Assembly: GCA_963794475.1 (NCBI GenBank)
Contig: CAWCDW010000003.1
Location: 1,301,827-1,365,826 of the forward strand
Length of the DNA stretch: 64,000 nt
Reading direction: 5' to 3'
From: GAS188 sp963794475
GTDB taxonomy: Bacteria > Pseudomonadota > Alphaproteobacteria > Rhizobiales > Beijerinckiaceae
The position numbers and the translations under genes are program-made. Positions 20,143-29,270 of the stretch are shown piece by piece; position 1 is the stretch's first letter, and every line of letters starts with the position of its first letter. Below the pieces are notes generated by a model. The model ran no database searches, had not been told where the DNA came from, and saw nothing but the letters and a program-made list of their open reading frames with translations.

Positions 20143-20219
20143 CGTCGCTCGTCGGCTTGCCTTGCGCGTTCCCGAATGGGGCTGTCCCTAGAAGGCGCTC
20201 CCCATGCGCGAAAGCGGAG

Positions 20220-20545
20220 GCTTCTGTTGCCGGGCGCCTCCAGACCCCGCCTTACGCGGCTAAGCGGAAGGGCTTGATTTCGGAAGCTTACGCTGCATTA
20301 CGCAGCGACGGCAACCGGAGCATAGTTGTCATTGGCAACTGTGCTTGTGGTCCGATAACGGTGGAACCATGCCGGGCAAAAACAAACCCTTTACACCCTC
20401 GTCGATCCTATTTCGCCCCCGCCTTGAACCGGCTGTCGCGGTTCCGGTTCCAGGTGGAGGCGCCGGGTACCGCCCCCGGGTCCGAATGGTTTATTCCGAT
20501 CGTCATTTATCGCCATAGCCGCCGTGAGGCGGCAATTTCCAATAT
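20220..20545 (-). ncRNA. ssrA: Circularly permuted (two-piece) tmRNA
   Basis: Rescues stalled ribosomes and tags the nascent chain for ClpXP. The minus strand encodes the tag ANDNYAPVAVAA and a TAA stop at 20298-20336. The coding piece begins at 20420 with GGGGGCGAAATAGGATCGAC. Upstream on that strand, the acceptor piece ends at 20453 with CGCCTCCACC. GGGGGCG and CGCCTCC form the seven-pair acceptor stem across a loop of about 32 bases that is excised. The acceptor piece precedes the coding piece, as expected for the alphaproteobacterial permuted form. The final A of CCA is not encoded (T in the genome). Outer ends are approximate. sspB, the tag-binding adaptor, starts only about 80 bases downstream. 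Confidence 0.93.
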
Positions 20546-20676
20546 AAGCGATCCCGGCCGCGATTTGAAGCCTCGGACGCAGGGGGCACGGCTCGTCTCG
20601 CCGCATGCGCAAAAAAATGGCGAGCATTTCCGGCGCGACGAGGCTTCCAAGGCGGATGCCGGCGAGGGGAATTTTT

Positions 20677-21459
20677 TCAGGCGCGCGGCGCTTTCAGCCT
20701 CCGGCGCGACAAGTGAAAGCCCGCCCCTTCGCCGGCGGGGCCCGCGCCTTTCACATAATGGCGCTGCCAGCCTTGCTTCACCGCCTCGGGCTCGCGCTGC
20801 GCGAGACCGGCGTTGAAATCGGTGCGGCTCGCGGTCCACTTATCGTAGGCGGCTTTCATCTCGGTATCATCCGCCAAGGTCTTGATGCGCGGCTCGATCG
20901 ATTCGTAGAGCGCATGCGGGACGGGCGTGACGAAGCAGAAGGGCTCGCCCGCCTCGAAGCGCACGGTGCCCGGGCGGGTGAAGCGCCAGTTCATGGTGAA
21001 AGGGAAGGGCAGCCAATCCGTTTCGACGAGGCCGTCGAGCGCAACGATGCCGTGCTTCACCTGGTTAGGCGCGCCGCGGCACCAGAGCGCCCAGCCGGGG
21101 CTGGTGCGAAACAAATAGCCGGTGTGGAAGGTCAGCACGCCATGGCCGAAATGCGACACCACGCGGCGCGCGACGGATGCGGGCTCGCCCAAAGGCCGCA
21201 GCTGTATGTCCGTTATCAGCTTGCCGCCGGTCCAGGTCGCCGAGAACGCGCAAGGCAAGATGATCTCCCACCCGGACGCATTGGCGATCGAGAGCGGGAT
21301 GCAGCGATAGGCGTATCGCTGGTCGGTGAGATCCATCCACTCGCGCTCCGGACGTGCCGGGATGAGCTCGGGAGGGTCGTCCTCCGTGCGATAGCAAATG
21401 AGCTCGGGCGCTTCGATTACCGGTTGTGGCTCCGGCGCGGATGTTGACGGCTTCTGCAT
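20677..21459 (-). CDS. DUF6065 family protein
   Basis: Soluble protein of 260 residues of unknown function, similar to the DUF6065 family. Recognisable parts: APELICYRTEDDPPELIPARPERE, YRCIPLSIANASGWEI, FGHGVLTFHTGYLFRT, and the C-terminal EAVKQGWQRHYVKG. The start is the ATG at 21459, with GAGG eight bases upstream; the longer frame to 21648 adds basic sequence without family likeness. The tmRNA follows 130 bases downstream. Often annotated near secondary-metabolism or hydroxylase genes, but nothing in this context supports a role. Confidence 0.75.
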   Translation of the reverse strand: MQKPSTSAPEPQPVIEAPELICYRTEDDPPELIPARPEREWMDLTDQRYAYRCIPLSIANASGWEIILPCAFSATWTGGKLITDIQLRPLGEPASVARRVVSHFGHGVLTFHTGYLFRTSPGWALWCRGAPNQVKHGIVALDGLVETDWLPFPFTMNWRFTRPGTVRFEAGEPFCFVTPVPHALYESIEPRIKTLADDTEMKAAYDKWTASRTDFNAGLAQREPEAVKQGWQRHYVKGAGPAGEGAGFHLSRRRLKAPRA

Positions 21460-21706
21460 GCTCGGCACCTCGTTATCAGGCGATGCACGAGTGAACCTTT
21501 TCCGAGAACCGCGCAACCGCCGAAGCATGATCCTTGAAAAAAGCGAAAGCATTTTCCGCAAGCTAGCCTGCTCCGGGCGTGCGATCGAGGTTTTGGCCGC
21601 GGGCGCCTGACGAAATCCGGTGGAGCAATCGCAGAGATGGTCATGCATCTTCGCGCGAAGGCTGGTAAAATAGCCTCCGACTCAAAGGAATCGCGAGCTC
21701 CGGCCC

Positions 21707-22516
21707 ATGCGCGCCTATCTCGACCTTCTCCAGGACGTGCTCGAAAATGGCGTTCCCAAGGGCGACCGCACGGGGACCGGAACGCTCTCCGTCTTCGGCC
21801 GGCAGATGCGCTTCGATCTCGCGCAAGGCTTTCCCTTGGTTACGACCAAGAAGCTGCATCTCAAATCGATCGTGCACGAGCTTTTGTGGTTTCTCCAAGG
21901 CGACACGAATATCGCCTATCTCAAGCAGCATGGCGTCTCCATCTGGGATGAATGGGCGGATGAGGAAGGCGAGCTCGGCCCGGTTTATGGGCGGCAATGG
22001 CGCTCCTGGCCGACACCCGAAGGCGGCAGCATCGATCAGATCGCCTGGCTTCTCGACGAAATCCGCCGGAACCCGAATTCGCGCCGTCTCGTGGTGAGCG
22101 CCTGGAATCCGGCCGATCTCGCCAAGATGGCGCTCGCGCCTTGCCATTGCCTGTTCCAGTTTTACGTGCTGACCGGCGCCGACGGCGTGGCGCGTCTTTC
22201 CTGCCAGCTCTACCAGCGCTCGGGAGACATCCTCCTCGGGGTGCCCTTCAATATCGCGAGCTATGCGCTTCTCACGCATATGATCGCGCATGTGACGGGG
22301 CTCGGCGTCGGCGATTTCGTGCACGCGCTCGGCGATGCGCATCTTTACGTGAACCATCTCGAGCAGGCGCGGCTGCAGCTGCAACGCGAGCCTCGCCCCT
22401 TGCCGCGCCTCACACTCGACCCCTCGGCGAAATCCCTCTTCGATATGCGCTTTGAGGATGTCGTGATCGAGGGTTACGACCCCTGGCCCGCCATCAAGGC
22501 GCCGGTCGCCGTGTGA
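21707..22516 (+). CDS. thyA: Thymidylate synthase ThyA
   Basis: Converts dUMP to dTMP using methylene-tetrahydrofolate. 269 residues. Very high similarity to E. coli ThyA throughout: GDRTGTGTLSVFGRQMRFDL, IVHELLWFLQGDTNIAYL, the catalytic Cys in MALAPCHCLFQFY, SCQLYQRSGD, FNIASYALLTHM and the C-terminal YDPWPAIKAPVAV. Divergent from the DUF6065 gene. Its neighbourhood with sspB is common in the order; the usual downstream folA is absent, and an inverted repeat follows. Confidence 0.98.
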   Translation: MRAYLDLLQDVLENGVPKGDRTGTGTLSVFGRQMRFDLAQGFPLVTTKKLHLKSIVHELLWFLQGDTNIAYLKQHGVSIWDEWADEEGELGPVYGRQWRSWPTPEGGSIDQIAWLLDEIRRNPNSRRLVVSAWNPADLAKMALAPCHCLFQFYVLTGADGVARLSCQLYQRSGDILLGVPFNIASYALLTHMIAHVTGLGVGDFVHALGDAHLYVNHLEQARLQLQREPRPLPRLTLDPSAKSLFDMRFEDVVIEGYDPWPAIKAPVAV

Positions 22517-22524
22517 GGAACATT

Positions 22525-22603
22525 AATTTGGTGACAGCTTATCATTACACCTTTTTAACGCTCACCTTTGTATTTCGGTAAATTAGTAAGCTGTCACCGA
22601 ATT
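22525..22603. repeat. 79-bp inverted-repeat element with RAYT-like ends
   Basis: Left arm AATTTGGTGACAGCTTA (22525-22541) is the inverse of the right arm 22587-22603 with one mismatch; the 45-base centre is AT-rich. The ends resemble sequences flanking REP-associated (Y1/IS200-like) transposase elements, from memory. No transposase is encoded. The right arm supplies the last residues and the stop codon of the terC gene. Confidence 0.7.
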
Positions 22604-23298
22604 TCTTCTCGGGTGCTTTTATCCTTCGCGCGCGCGGCGCGCGCCCGCAGGATGAGGATCGCCACGACCAGCACGGTGACGGCGGCGAGCCCCGCCGCCA
22701 AGGTCGGATCGACACCGCGCTCTTGCAGGCGCGGACCGAGCATCGCATCCTCGGCGATCATTTCGCCGGCGACCCAGCCGAGAAGAGCACCCCCGCCGAC
22801 CGCGAGGATTGGGAAGCGCCGCAAAAGCGGCATGATGAGCGCCGAGCCCCAGACGATCAGGGGGATCGAGAGCAGGATGCCGAAAACGAAGACGCTGAGG
22901 TTCTGCCGCGCCGCCGCGAGAAGGGCGAGCACATTGTCGAGGCTCATGACGGCGTCGGCGACCCCGATGGTCCAGACGGCGGCCCAGAGGTTGCGGGCGG
23001 CGGGCACGTCCGCGCGCCCGTGGCCGTCGTCGCAGGCAAGCTTGACGCCGAGATAGAGGAGCACGAGGCCGGCCGCGAACCTGAGGAGCGGTACCTCCAG
23101 CACCTGCACGGCCACGAAGGCGAAAAGCACGCGCAGCGTGATCGCGGCCGCGATGCCGAGCGCCATGCCGAGCCGGCGCTGCGTGTCGGGCAGGGAACGG
23201 CAGGCGAGCGCGATCACGACCGCATTGTCGGCGGAGAGGATGAGATCGATCCACACCACCTGCGCGATCGGGCCGAGAACGGCGAGATCGAGGCTCAT
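22594..23298 (-). CDS. TerC family integral membrane protein
   Basis: Membrane protein of 234 residues with about seven helices. ILSADNAVVIAL near residue 20 and VMSLDNVLALLA near 117 carry the conserved Asp-Asn pairs of the TerC/YjbE family, which is linked to metal (Mn) export and tellurium resistance. The C-terminus RAARAKDKSTREEIR is encoded partly by an inverted-repeat element that also gives the stop codon. 52 bases downstream of the aminotransferase gene on the same strand. Confidence 0.9.
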   Translation of the reverse strand: MSLDLAVLGPIAQVVWIDLILSADNAVVIALACRSLPDTQRRLGMALGIAAAITLRVLFAFVAVQVLEVPLLRFAAGLVLLYLGVKLACDDGHGRADVPAARNLWAAVWTIGVADAVMSLDNVLALLAAARQNLSVFVFGILLSIPLIVWGSALIMPLLRRFPILAVGGGALLGWVAGEMIAEDAMLGPRLQERGVDPTLAAGLAAVTVLVVAILILRARAARAKDKSTREEIR

Positions 23299-23350
23299 CC
23301 GCCGGGCCGATGGCAGCGTGCGAAGGGCTTGAAGCCGATCTTCACCGGGC

Positions 23351-24676
23351 TCACGCGGCGCTGAGCGCCTCGGGGAGGAGGAGCGGCGCGCGCGTCGTCA
23401 GGAATTCCTCCACTGCCTCGACCAGACGGTCGCATTCCGCGTCGCCGACCGGCAAGGAAAGGATGAGCATGCCGCGGCGCGCGAGATAGATGCCGCGCTC
23501 CAGCATGTCGAAGAAGAAGAGCTCCTTCAGCCCTTGATGCCCGCGCACCGCATCGCGCGGCGTGCGCACCGGGGTTGCGGAAAAATGCACCGCCATCAGC
23601 GAGCCATAGCCGGTGAACTCCATGGGAGCGCGGCGCGCCGAGCAAAGCTCGTTGAGGCGCTGCCTCAAATCCTCGCCGCGCGCCGAAAGCTCGCGAGCGG
23701 CTTGCGGCGTGAAGATCTCGCTCATCCCGGCAAACCCCGCCGACATGGTGAGGATATTGTTGTTAAAGGTGCCGGCATGCGGCAGCGCGTCGGGGCGGCG
23801 CGGATCATAAAGGCCCATGAGATCGGCGCGGCCGCCGAAGGCGCCAAACGACATGCCGCCGCCGATATATTTGCCGAGCGTCGTCATGTCCGGGATGATG
23901 CCGAACGCCTCCTGCAAGCCGCCCGGCGAGAGGCGCGAGGTCATCACCTCGTCGAAGATCAGCACCGCGCCAGAGCGCGAGGCGCCGTCGCGCAGGGCCT
24001 GGAGGAACTCCCTGTCCCCGGGGATGCAGCCGCCCGAGCCGAGCATCGGCTCGACGAGAATCGCGGCAAGCTCCGGCCCATGCTCGTCGATCAGCGCCTT
24101 GGCGCGGGCCACGTCGTTATAGGTGCCGATGATGAATTGATGCGGCGCGTTCACCGGCGCGCCGCCGCCGCCGAAATAAAGGACGCCACCATGGTAGCCG
24201 CCTTCGAAGACGAGGATCTTGCGCCGTCCCGTCGCCACCGTGACGGTCGCGAGCGCCATGAGATTGGCTTCCGTTCCGGAATTGGTGAAGCGAACGAGAT
24301 CGAGCGACGGGAAGCGGTCGCAGACGATGCGGGCGAGCTTGCCTTCGAGAAGATTGTGAGCCGAGAGGTTGATGCCGCCGTCGAGCGCGCGATCGATGGC
24401 GGCGCGAATGCGTGGATGGGAATGGCCATAGATGCCGGCCGTGTATTCGCCAAGGAAATCCAGATAGTCATGGCCGTCCGCATCGCGCAAGTAACAGCCT
24501 TTTCCGCTTTCCATCGCCAGCGGGAAGGGCGCGTAGAAGAGGATCGTGCGCGTGTTGCCGCCCGGCAACGCCGCGCAAGCCTCCTCATGGGCCGCCCGGC
24601 TTTTCGGGTTGCGCTTCACGAAAGCTTCACGCGCCTCGGCGAGCGCCGCCTCGATACTGATGTTCCGCACGGCCAT
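23351..24676 (-). CDS. Class III PLP aminotransferase, glutamate-1-semialdehyde aminomutase-like
   Basis: PLP enzyme of 441 residues. FTNSGTEANLMAL, the Asp of LIFDEVMTSR, and the Schiff-base Lys in TTLGKYIGGGMSFGAFGG are present. The overall pattern (ALPGGNTRTILFYAPFP, AHEEACAALPGG) is that of HemL-related proteins, but the chain lacks several HemL features, so a different amino-group acceptor is likely and a haem role is doubtful. TerC follows in the same operon. A tRNA-His gene lies 224 bases upstream on the same strand. Confidence 0.85.
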   Translation of the reverse strand: MAVRNISIEAALAEAREAFVKRNPKSRAAHEEACAALPGGNTRTILFYAPFPLAMESGKGCYLRDADGHDYLDFLGEYTAGIYGHSHPRIRAAIDRALDGGINLSAHNLLEGKLARIVCDRFPSLDLVRFTNSGTEANLMALATVTVATGRRKILVFEGGYHGGVLYFGGGGAPVNAPHQFIIGTYNDVARAKALIDEHGPELAAILVEPMLGSGGCIPGDREFLQALRDGASRSGAVLIFDEVMTSRLSPGGLQEAFGIIPDMTTLGKYIGGGMSFGAFGGRADLMGLYDPRRPDALPHAGTFNNNILTMSAGFAGMSEIFTPQAARELSARGEDLRQRLNELCSARRAPMEFTGYGSLMAVHFSATPVRTPRDAVRGHQGLKELFFFDMLERGIYLARRGMLILSLPVGDAECDRLVEAVEEFLTTRAPLLLPEALSAA

Positions 24677-24899
24677 CGGCGCACCCCGTCTGGTTGATCT
24701 CCGCTTCGAGACCGAATCCTAAAGCATCATCCGTACGAAGGGGAAGTATTTTTGCGGAAAGCGGCGAGGCTATAAGGATGCGCGCATGCGCGGCTCAGCG
24801 CGCTTATCCGCGCCTTTGCTTTGACGCTTCATGCGGCACAAGGGACGTAGCGCCCGGGCCTGAGGAAGAGGGCGAGCTTCTGACGGATATTGTGCGGGA

Positions 24900-24976
24900 T
24901 GGTACAGCCGAGTGGAATCGAACCACCGACCCCCAGATCCACAATCTGGTGCTCTAACCAACTGAGCTACGGCTGC
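24900..24976 (-). tRNA. tRNA-His (anticodon GTG)
   Basis: The minus-strand cloverleaf begins GCAGCCGTAGCTCAG. The anticodon arm CCAGATTGTGGATCTGG has GTG in its loop, and the T arm carries GGTTCGATTCC. CCA is encoded. The acceptor stem closes with G1-U72, the discriminator is A73, and the base before G1 is T, so the universal G-1 of tRNA-His is missing. This is the known derived state of the Rhizobiales/Rhodobacterales/Caulobacterales clade. Confidence 0.96.
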
Positions 24977-25292
24977 ATGACGCGAGATGCTGGTCGCATC
25001 CCCTCGGAACCGTTCGGGCCTCACCTTCGCGGGCACGACCACGCGGTGGGTCTTACGATAGCGATCGAGAGTTTGCAACCATCGGTCGCGCGCGCCGGCT
25101 TCGCGCGGCATTCCTGTCGCTTTCGCCCGCGAAGCGGGTGTCGGGACGCCATCGAATGATTGCCCCAAGGGGCGACCGCCCTATTTTTGACAGTATCTCC
25201 CTGGCCATGGCGGGATCGATGCATGCGAGAAGCGGGTAAGCTTTCGCGTGCCGTACCCCGGAGCTTGGCTCGATTTTGGACAAGGCTCGACG
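24977..25292. other. Intergenic region upstream of tRNA-His
   Basis: 315 bases between tRNA-His (minus) and a plus-strand membrane protein gene. It should hold both divergent promoters. I see no ORF with coding character and no clear hairpin. Confidence 0.5.
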
Positions 25293-25964
25293 ATGAGTTG
25301 GATTTTTGCGCTTTTGGGTTTGCTGACGGCGGCCGCCGGCGGCGGCGCCATCGCGATGGGCTGGCCGCTCGTGCCGCTCGAGCGCGGCTGGACCCTGGTG
25401 ATCGCCGGCTCGGCTCTGGTCTCGGGAGGTCTCATCTGTCTCACGCTCGCCGCGTTGATGGGCGAGACGCGCCGCACGCGCCGCGCGATCGAGCGCGCGC
25501 TCGAGGAGCTCGCCTGGGCGCGCCCGATCGAGCGGATGAGCGCTAAGACGATTCCGGCCGAGCATGAGATCGTCGCCGCGGCCGAGCGCGCATACGCGCC
25601 TTCGCCCGCGCCGTCCCCTCGCTTCGACAAGGGCGAGCGCGTCGCGCCGCCCATGCCGGTCATGCCGGCGGCCGCCCCGCTCGGAGTGCCCGAGCCGCCG
25701 ATCGAAGCGAAGCCCATGGCGGAGCGCCGCGAGGCAAGGCAGGAACCGAGGCTCGATCCGCAGCCGGCCGCCGCCGAAAGCGCCGCGCATGAAGCGGCCG
25801 GAGAGCTGGAGGAATTGCAACCGGCGCGCAGCTTCAGCGTCGGGGATACGAGCTTCGTCGTCTTCACCGACGGCACGATCGAGGCGCGCACGCCCAAGGG
25901 AGCGCGGCGCTTCGGCTCGATGGAGGAGGTGCGAAGCTATCTCGAGGAATCCGCCGCGTCATAG
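25293..25964 (+). CDS. Hypothetical membrane protein
   Basis: 223 residues. Two transmembrane helices (about 2-22 and 33-56) are followed by a basic helix (GETRRTRRAIERALEELAWARP), a Pro/Ala/Glu-rich cytoplasmic linker, and a compact conserved tail (SFSVGDTSFVVFTDGTIEARTPKGARRF, given here only as a region, about 182-222) that looks like a small folded module. The ATG at 25293 directly precedes the first helix; the upstream ATG at 25248 would add a non-hydrophobic leader. Family not recognised; function unknown. Confidence 0.7.
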   Translation: MSWIFALLGLLTAAAGGGAIAMGWPLVPLERGWTLVIAGSALVSGGLICLTLAALMGETRRTRRAIERALEELAWARPIERMSAKTIPAEHEIVAAAERAYAPSPAPSPRFDKGERVAPPMPVMPAAAPLGVPEPPIEAKPMAERREARQEPRLDPQPAAAESAAHEAAGELEELQPARSFSVGDTSFVVFTDGTIEARTPKGARRFGSMEEVRSYLEESAAS

Positions 25965-26101
25965 CTTTGCGCGCGATCGGCCGCAGGTTCGACGCAGGGA
26001 GCGCGTGAGCGACAATTCGCGCCGGACCTTGGCCTTGCCGCCAACTTGTCGTAGGCAGCGCCCGTCCGCCGGCCCTTTCGGCACTTTCTATCGAGGCGTT
26101 G

Positions 26102-27103
26102 ATGCAGGCTCTCGCCGCGCTTTGGGAGAGAATACAGGATGCCTTCGCATCCGGCGTGCTCGCGCCTTTCTTCGCCTCGATCGGCATCGCCAAATACATG
26201 GGCGATCCTGTCGAGATCGCCCAGTTTTTCATGGTGAACGCGATTCAGATCGCGATCATCGGGCTTTTGTTTCGCCCCCTGGAGACCGTCCTGCCGCAAG
26301 AGCGTTGGGAAAGCCGCAAGCTCACCCGCATCGACCTTTTCTACACGTTGCTCAAGGAGTTCGGGCTCGTCCCGCTCTTCACCTTTGTGCTGCTTCTGCC
26401 GGCGAGCAATTGGCTCGGCGAAAAGCTCGGACTCTCGGGAGGGGACACGACGCTCATCGAGGATTGGCTACCCTGGTTCCGCGACAAGCCGGTCCTGCTC
26501 TTCGCGCTTTATTTCGCGATCTTCGATCTCACCCAATATGTTATTCACCGCTTGCAGCACGCCCTTCCCTGGTGGTGGGCGCTGCACAGCCTCCACCACA
26601 GCCAAAGGCAGGTGAGCTGCTGGACGGATGATCGCAACCATATGCTCGATGATGTGCTCGAGGCCGTCGTCCTCGGCAGCGTCGGGCTTTTCGTCGGCGT
26701 GCCGGCCGGCCAATACGCGGTGCTCATCCTCATGGGCCGGCTGATCGAGAATTTCTCGCACGCCAATGTGCGCATCCGTTTCGGGCCGGTGATCGACAAG
26801 CTGCTCGTCGATCCGCTGTTTCATCGGCTGCACCACATGCGCGCCGATCCGCGAGATGCGGTGAATTACAACTGCAATTTTGCGCTCGTGCTGCCGATCT
26901 GGGACATCGTCTTCCGCACCGCGCTCTACGGCGAGGAGCCGCGCCCTTGCGGCGTCGACGATCCCGATATCGACGCGGACAACGAGCGCTCCTGGGCGGG
27001 CCAGCAGATCGCCGGGTTCCAGCGCTTCTTCAAGGCGCTGCGCTCCTCCTGGCTGCGCGAGCCGCAAGCGGCCTCTCCGGACGCAAGAAGCGGCTCGCGA
27101 TAG
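26102..27103 (+). CDS. Sterol desaturase / fatty acid hydroxylase superfamily membrane protein
   Basis: Di-iron integral membrane oxygenase of 333 residues. The three His clusters are present: IHRLQH near 149, LHSLHHS near 161, and FHRLHHM near 245. Several hydrophobic segments lie before and between them. The substrate could be a hopanoid, carotenoid or fatty acyl chain; the sequence does not decide. ATG 26102 has GAGG five bases upstream; a TTG at 26099 is also in frame. Convergent with the oligopeptidase gene, two bases apart at the stops. Confidence 0.88.
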   Translation: MQALAALWERIQDAFASGVLAPFFASIGIAKYMGDPVEIAQFFMVNAIQIAIIGLLFRPLETVLPQERWESRKLTRIDLFYTLLKEFGLVPLFTFVLLLPASNWLGEKLGLSGGDTTLIEDWLPWFRDKPVLLFALYFAIFDLTQYVIHRLQHALPWWWALHSLHHSQRQVSCWTDDRNHMLDDVLEAVVLGSVGLFVGVPAGQYAVLILMGRLIENFSHANVRIRFGPVIDKLLVDPLFHRLHHMRADPRDAVNYNCNFALVLPIWDIVFRTALYGEEPRPCGVDDPDIDADNERSWAGQQIAGFQRFFKALRSSWLREPQAASPDARSGSR

Positions 27104-27104
27104 T

Positions 27105-29270
27105 CTACGCGCGACGCGCCGAGCCAGAGGCGGCGGCGACCGGCGCCAGGCCACAGGCCCAGAGCGCGAAGGCGTGCGTCAAGGCGAATTCGGCGAGGCG
27201 GGCGAAGCGGCCGGGCGCTCCCATATGGCCGCCGCTCATCTCGGTGCGCAGCAGCACCGGCTTGTCGGAGAGGGAGTGGGCGCGCAGCTTGGCGACCCAT
27301 TTGGCCGGTTCCCAATAGGTGACGCGCGGGTCGGCGACGGCGGCGATCGCGAGGATCGCCGGGTAGTGGCGAGGCTCGATATTCTCCAGGGGCGAATAGG
27401 CCAGGATCGTCTTGAAATCGCGCTCGTTCAAAAGTGGGTTTCCCCATTCGGGCCATTCGGACGGCGTCAAGGGAAGATCGGCGTCCAGCATGGTGGCGAG
27501 CACGTCGACGAAGGGCACCTCGGTGACGATGCCGGCGAAAAGCTCGGGCGCGCGGTTTGCCGCGACGCCCATCAGCATGCCGCCCGCGCTGCGGCCATTG
27601 GCGACGATGCGGCCGGCTGCCGTGTAGCGCTTCTCGATCAGCATGCGGGCAACGCAAAGATAGTCCGAGAAGCTGTTTTCCTTGTGGGCTCGCTTGCCTT
27701 GGGTGTACCAGCGCCAGCCCTTCTCGGTGCCGCCGCGCACATGGGCGAGCGCATAGATCATGCCGCGGTCGACGAGCGAGAGGCGGTGGCCGAGGAAATT
27801 CGGCAGCACGGGAGACCCATAGGCGCCATAGCCGTAAAGCAGGCAGGGCGCGCTGCCGTCGAGCTCGAGGTCGCGGCGATAAAGCAGCGTCACCGGGATC
27901 GCCTCGCCGTCCGCCGCCGGGGCGTCGATCCGGCGCACGACGTAATCAGAGGGGTCATGGCCCGAGGGGATGGTCTGGCGCTTCACCAAGACCCGCTCGC
28001 GGCTCTCCATGTCGTAATCGTAAGTCTCCGCCGGGCGCGCGGGCGACGAAAGCGTGAAGCGCAGGATGTTCGTGTCGAACTCTTCCCCCGCGTCGAGGCT
28101 GAGCGCGAAGGCCTCCTCGTCGCAGGCGATGATGGCGTGCTCCTCGCCGCTCTCGAGGGCCCGGATGACGAGGCGCGGCAAGCCGTTCTCCTGCTCGAGC
28201 CAGGCGAGATGGCGCGCGAAGATCGCGTGGCGCAGCACCATGACGCCTGGCCGATGCGCCACGATATCTCGCCAATTCTCAGGCCCGGGCGCCGAAAGCG
28301 GCGCCTCGACGATCTTGAAATCCTCGGCCCCGCCGCGATTGGTGCGGATGAAGAGCCGCTCCTTCCCGATCTCGACCTCGTAGCGCACCCCCGCTTCGCG
28401 GGCGGCGACGATGCGCGGCGGTGTGTCCGGTCGCTCGAGATCGAGGATGAAGGTTTCCGAGGTCTCATGATCGCGCACCGCGATTGAGGCGTGCCGCCCC
28501 GTGCGCTCGCGATGAACGGAGACGAACCAGCCCGGTGTCATTTCCTCGAGGACGAGGCGATCCTCGTCGGCTTGCGTGCCGATGCGGTGGCGCCATATCG
28601 AGCGCGCGCGGTGATTTTCATCGAGCCTTGCGTAGAGGAAGGATTGGCCGTCGCTCGCGAAGACGGCCGGGTCCCCGCGCAGGTTCAAGATCGCGTCGGC
28701 GCGCGCATTGGGGATTTGATCGGGAAGGTCGCTTCCTGTGACGAGATCGCGAAGCCGAATGGTGAAGAACTCCGCTCCCACTTCATCGACCGCGTAGGCG
28801 AGGAGGCGGTGGTCGGGCGAAGGGCTCGCCGGGCCAATCTGGAAGAAGTCGTGGCCAGCCGCGAGCGCCTCGCCGTCGACCAGAACCTCCTCCTCGCCGC
28901 CCGTTCGCGGCCGGCGAACGAGGCGGGGGTGCTGGGCGCCGGCAAGCCAGCGCCGATAATAGTGGAAAGGTCCGGAAGGGAGAGGCGCCGTCGCATCCTC
29001 TTCCTCGACACGCCCGCCGAGCTCGCGCTTCAGCTCCGCGATCAGCGGCACGAGCGGACGAAGCATCGCGTCCGCATATTCGTTCTCCAATTCGAGATGC
29101 GCCCGGATATCGGCCGGCAAGGCGGAGCCATCTTGGAGCACGTCGCGCCAATTGGCCGCCTTCAGCCAATCATACGCATCGCGGATAACAATACCGTGAT
29201 GAGTAATGTCGCGCGGATGCGTCGCGACGATCGGCGCTTTTGGCCCCCGATCGACGAGCGGCGCGTTCAC
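27105..29270 (-). CDS. ptrB: Oligopeptidase B (S9A serine peptidase)
   Basis: Cytosolic prolyl-oligopeptidase family enzyme of 721 residues that cleaves after basic residues in short peptides. The N-terminal beta-propeller runs to about residue 430. The catalytic domain has the nucleophile motif NGRSAGGML near 566, Asp in DPRVTYWEPAKWV near 650, and His in MSGGHMGAPGRF near 690. RGGTEKGWRWYTQGK is typical of oligopeptidase B. Confidence 0.95.
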   Translation of the reverse strand: MNAPLVDRGPKAPIVATHPRDITHHGIVIRDAYDWLKAANWRDVLQDGSALPADIRAHLELENEYADAMLRPLVPLIAELKRELGGRVEEEDATAPLPSGPFHYYRRWLAGAQHPRLVRRPRTGGEEEVLVDGEALAAGHDFFQIGPASPSPDHRLLAYAVDEVGAEFFTIRLRDLVTGSDLPDQIPNARADAILNLRGDPAVFASDGQSFLYARLDENHRARSIWRHRIGTQADEDRLVLEEMTPGWFVSVHRERTGRHASIAVRDHETSETFILDLERPDTPPRIVAAREAGVRYEVEIGKERLFIRTNRGGAEDFKIVEAPLSAPGPENWRDIVAHRPGVMVLRHAIFARHLAWLEQENGLPRLVIRALESGEEHAIIACDEEAFALSLDAGEEFDTNILRFTLSSPARPAETYDYDMESRERVLVKRQTIPSGHDPSDYVVRRIDAPAADGEAIPVTLLYRRDLELDGSAPCLLYGYGAYGSPVLPNFLGHRLSLVDRGMIYALAHVRGGTEKGWRWYTQGKRAHKENSFSDYLCVARMLIEKRYTAAGRIVANGRSAGGMLMGVAANRAPELFAGIVTEVPFVDVLATMLDADLPLTPSEWPEWGNPLLNERDFKTILAYSPLENIEPRHYPAILAIAAVADPRVTYWEPAKWVAKLRAHSLSDKPVLLRTEMSGGHMGAPGRFARLAEFALTHAFALWACGLAPVAAASGSARRA

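Noticed and set aside
23351..24676. Genuine hemL for haem synthesis
   Set aside because: Alphaproteobacteria make aminolevulinate with HemA (Shemin route), and the sequence departs from HemL; annotated as a HemL-like aminotransferase.
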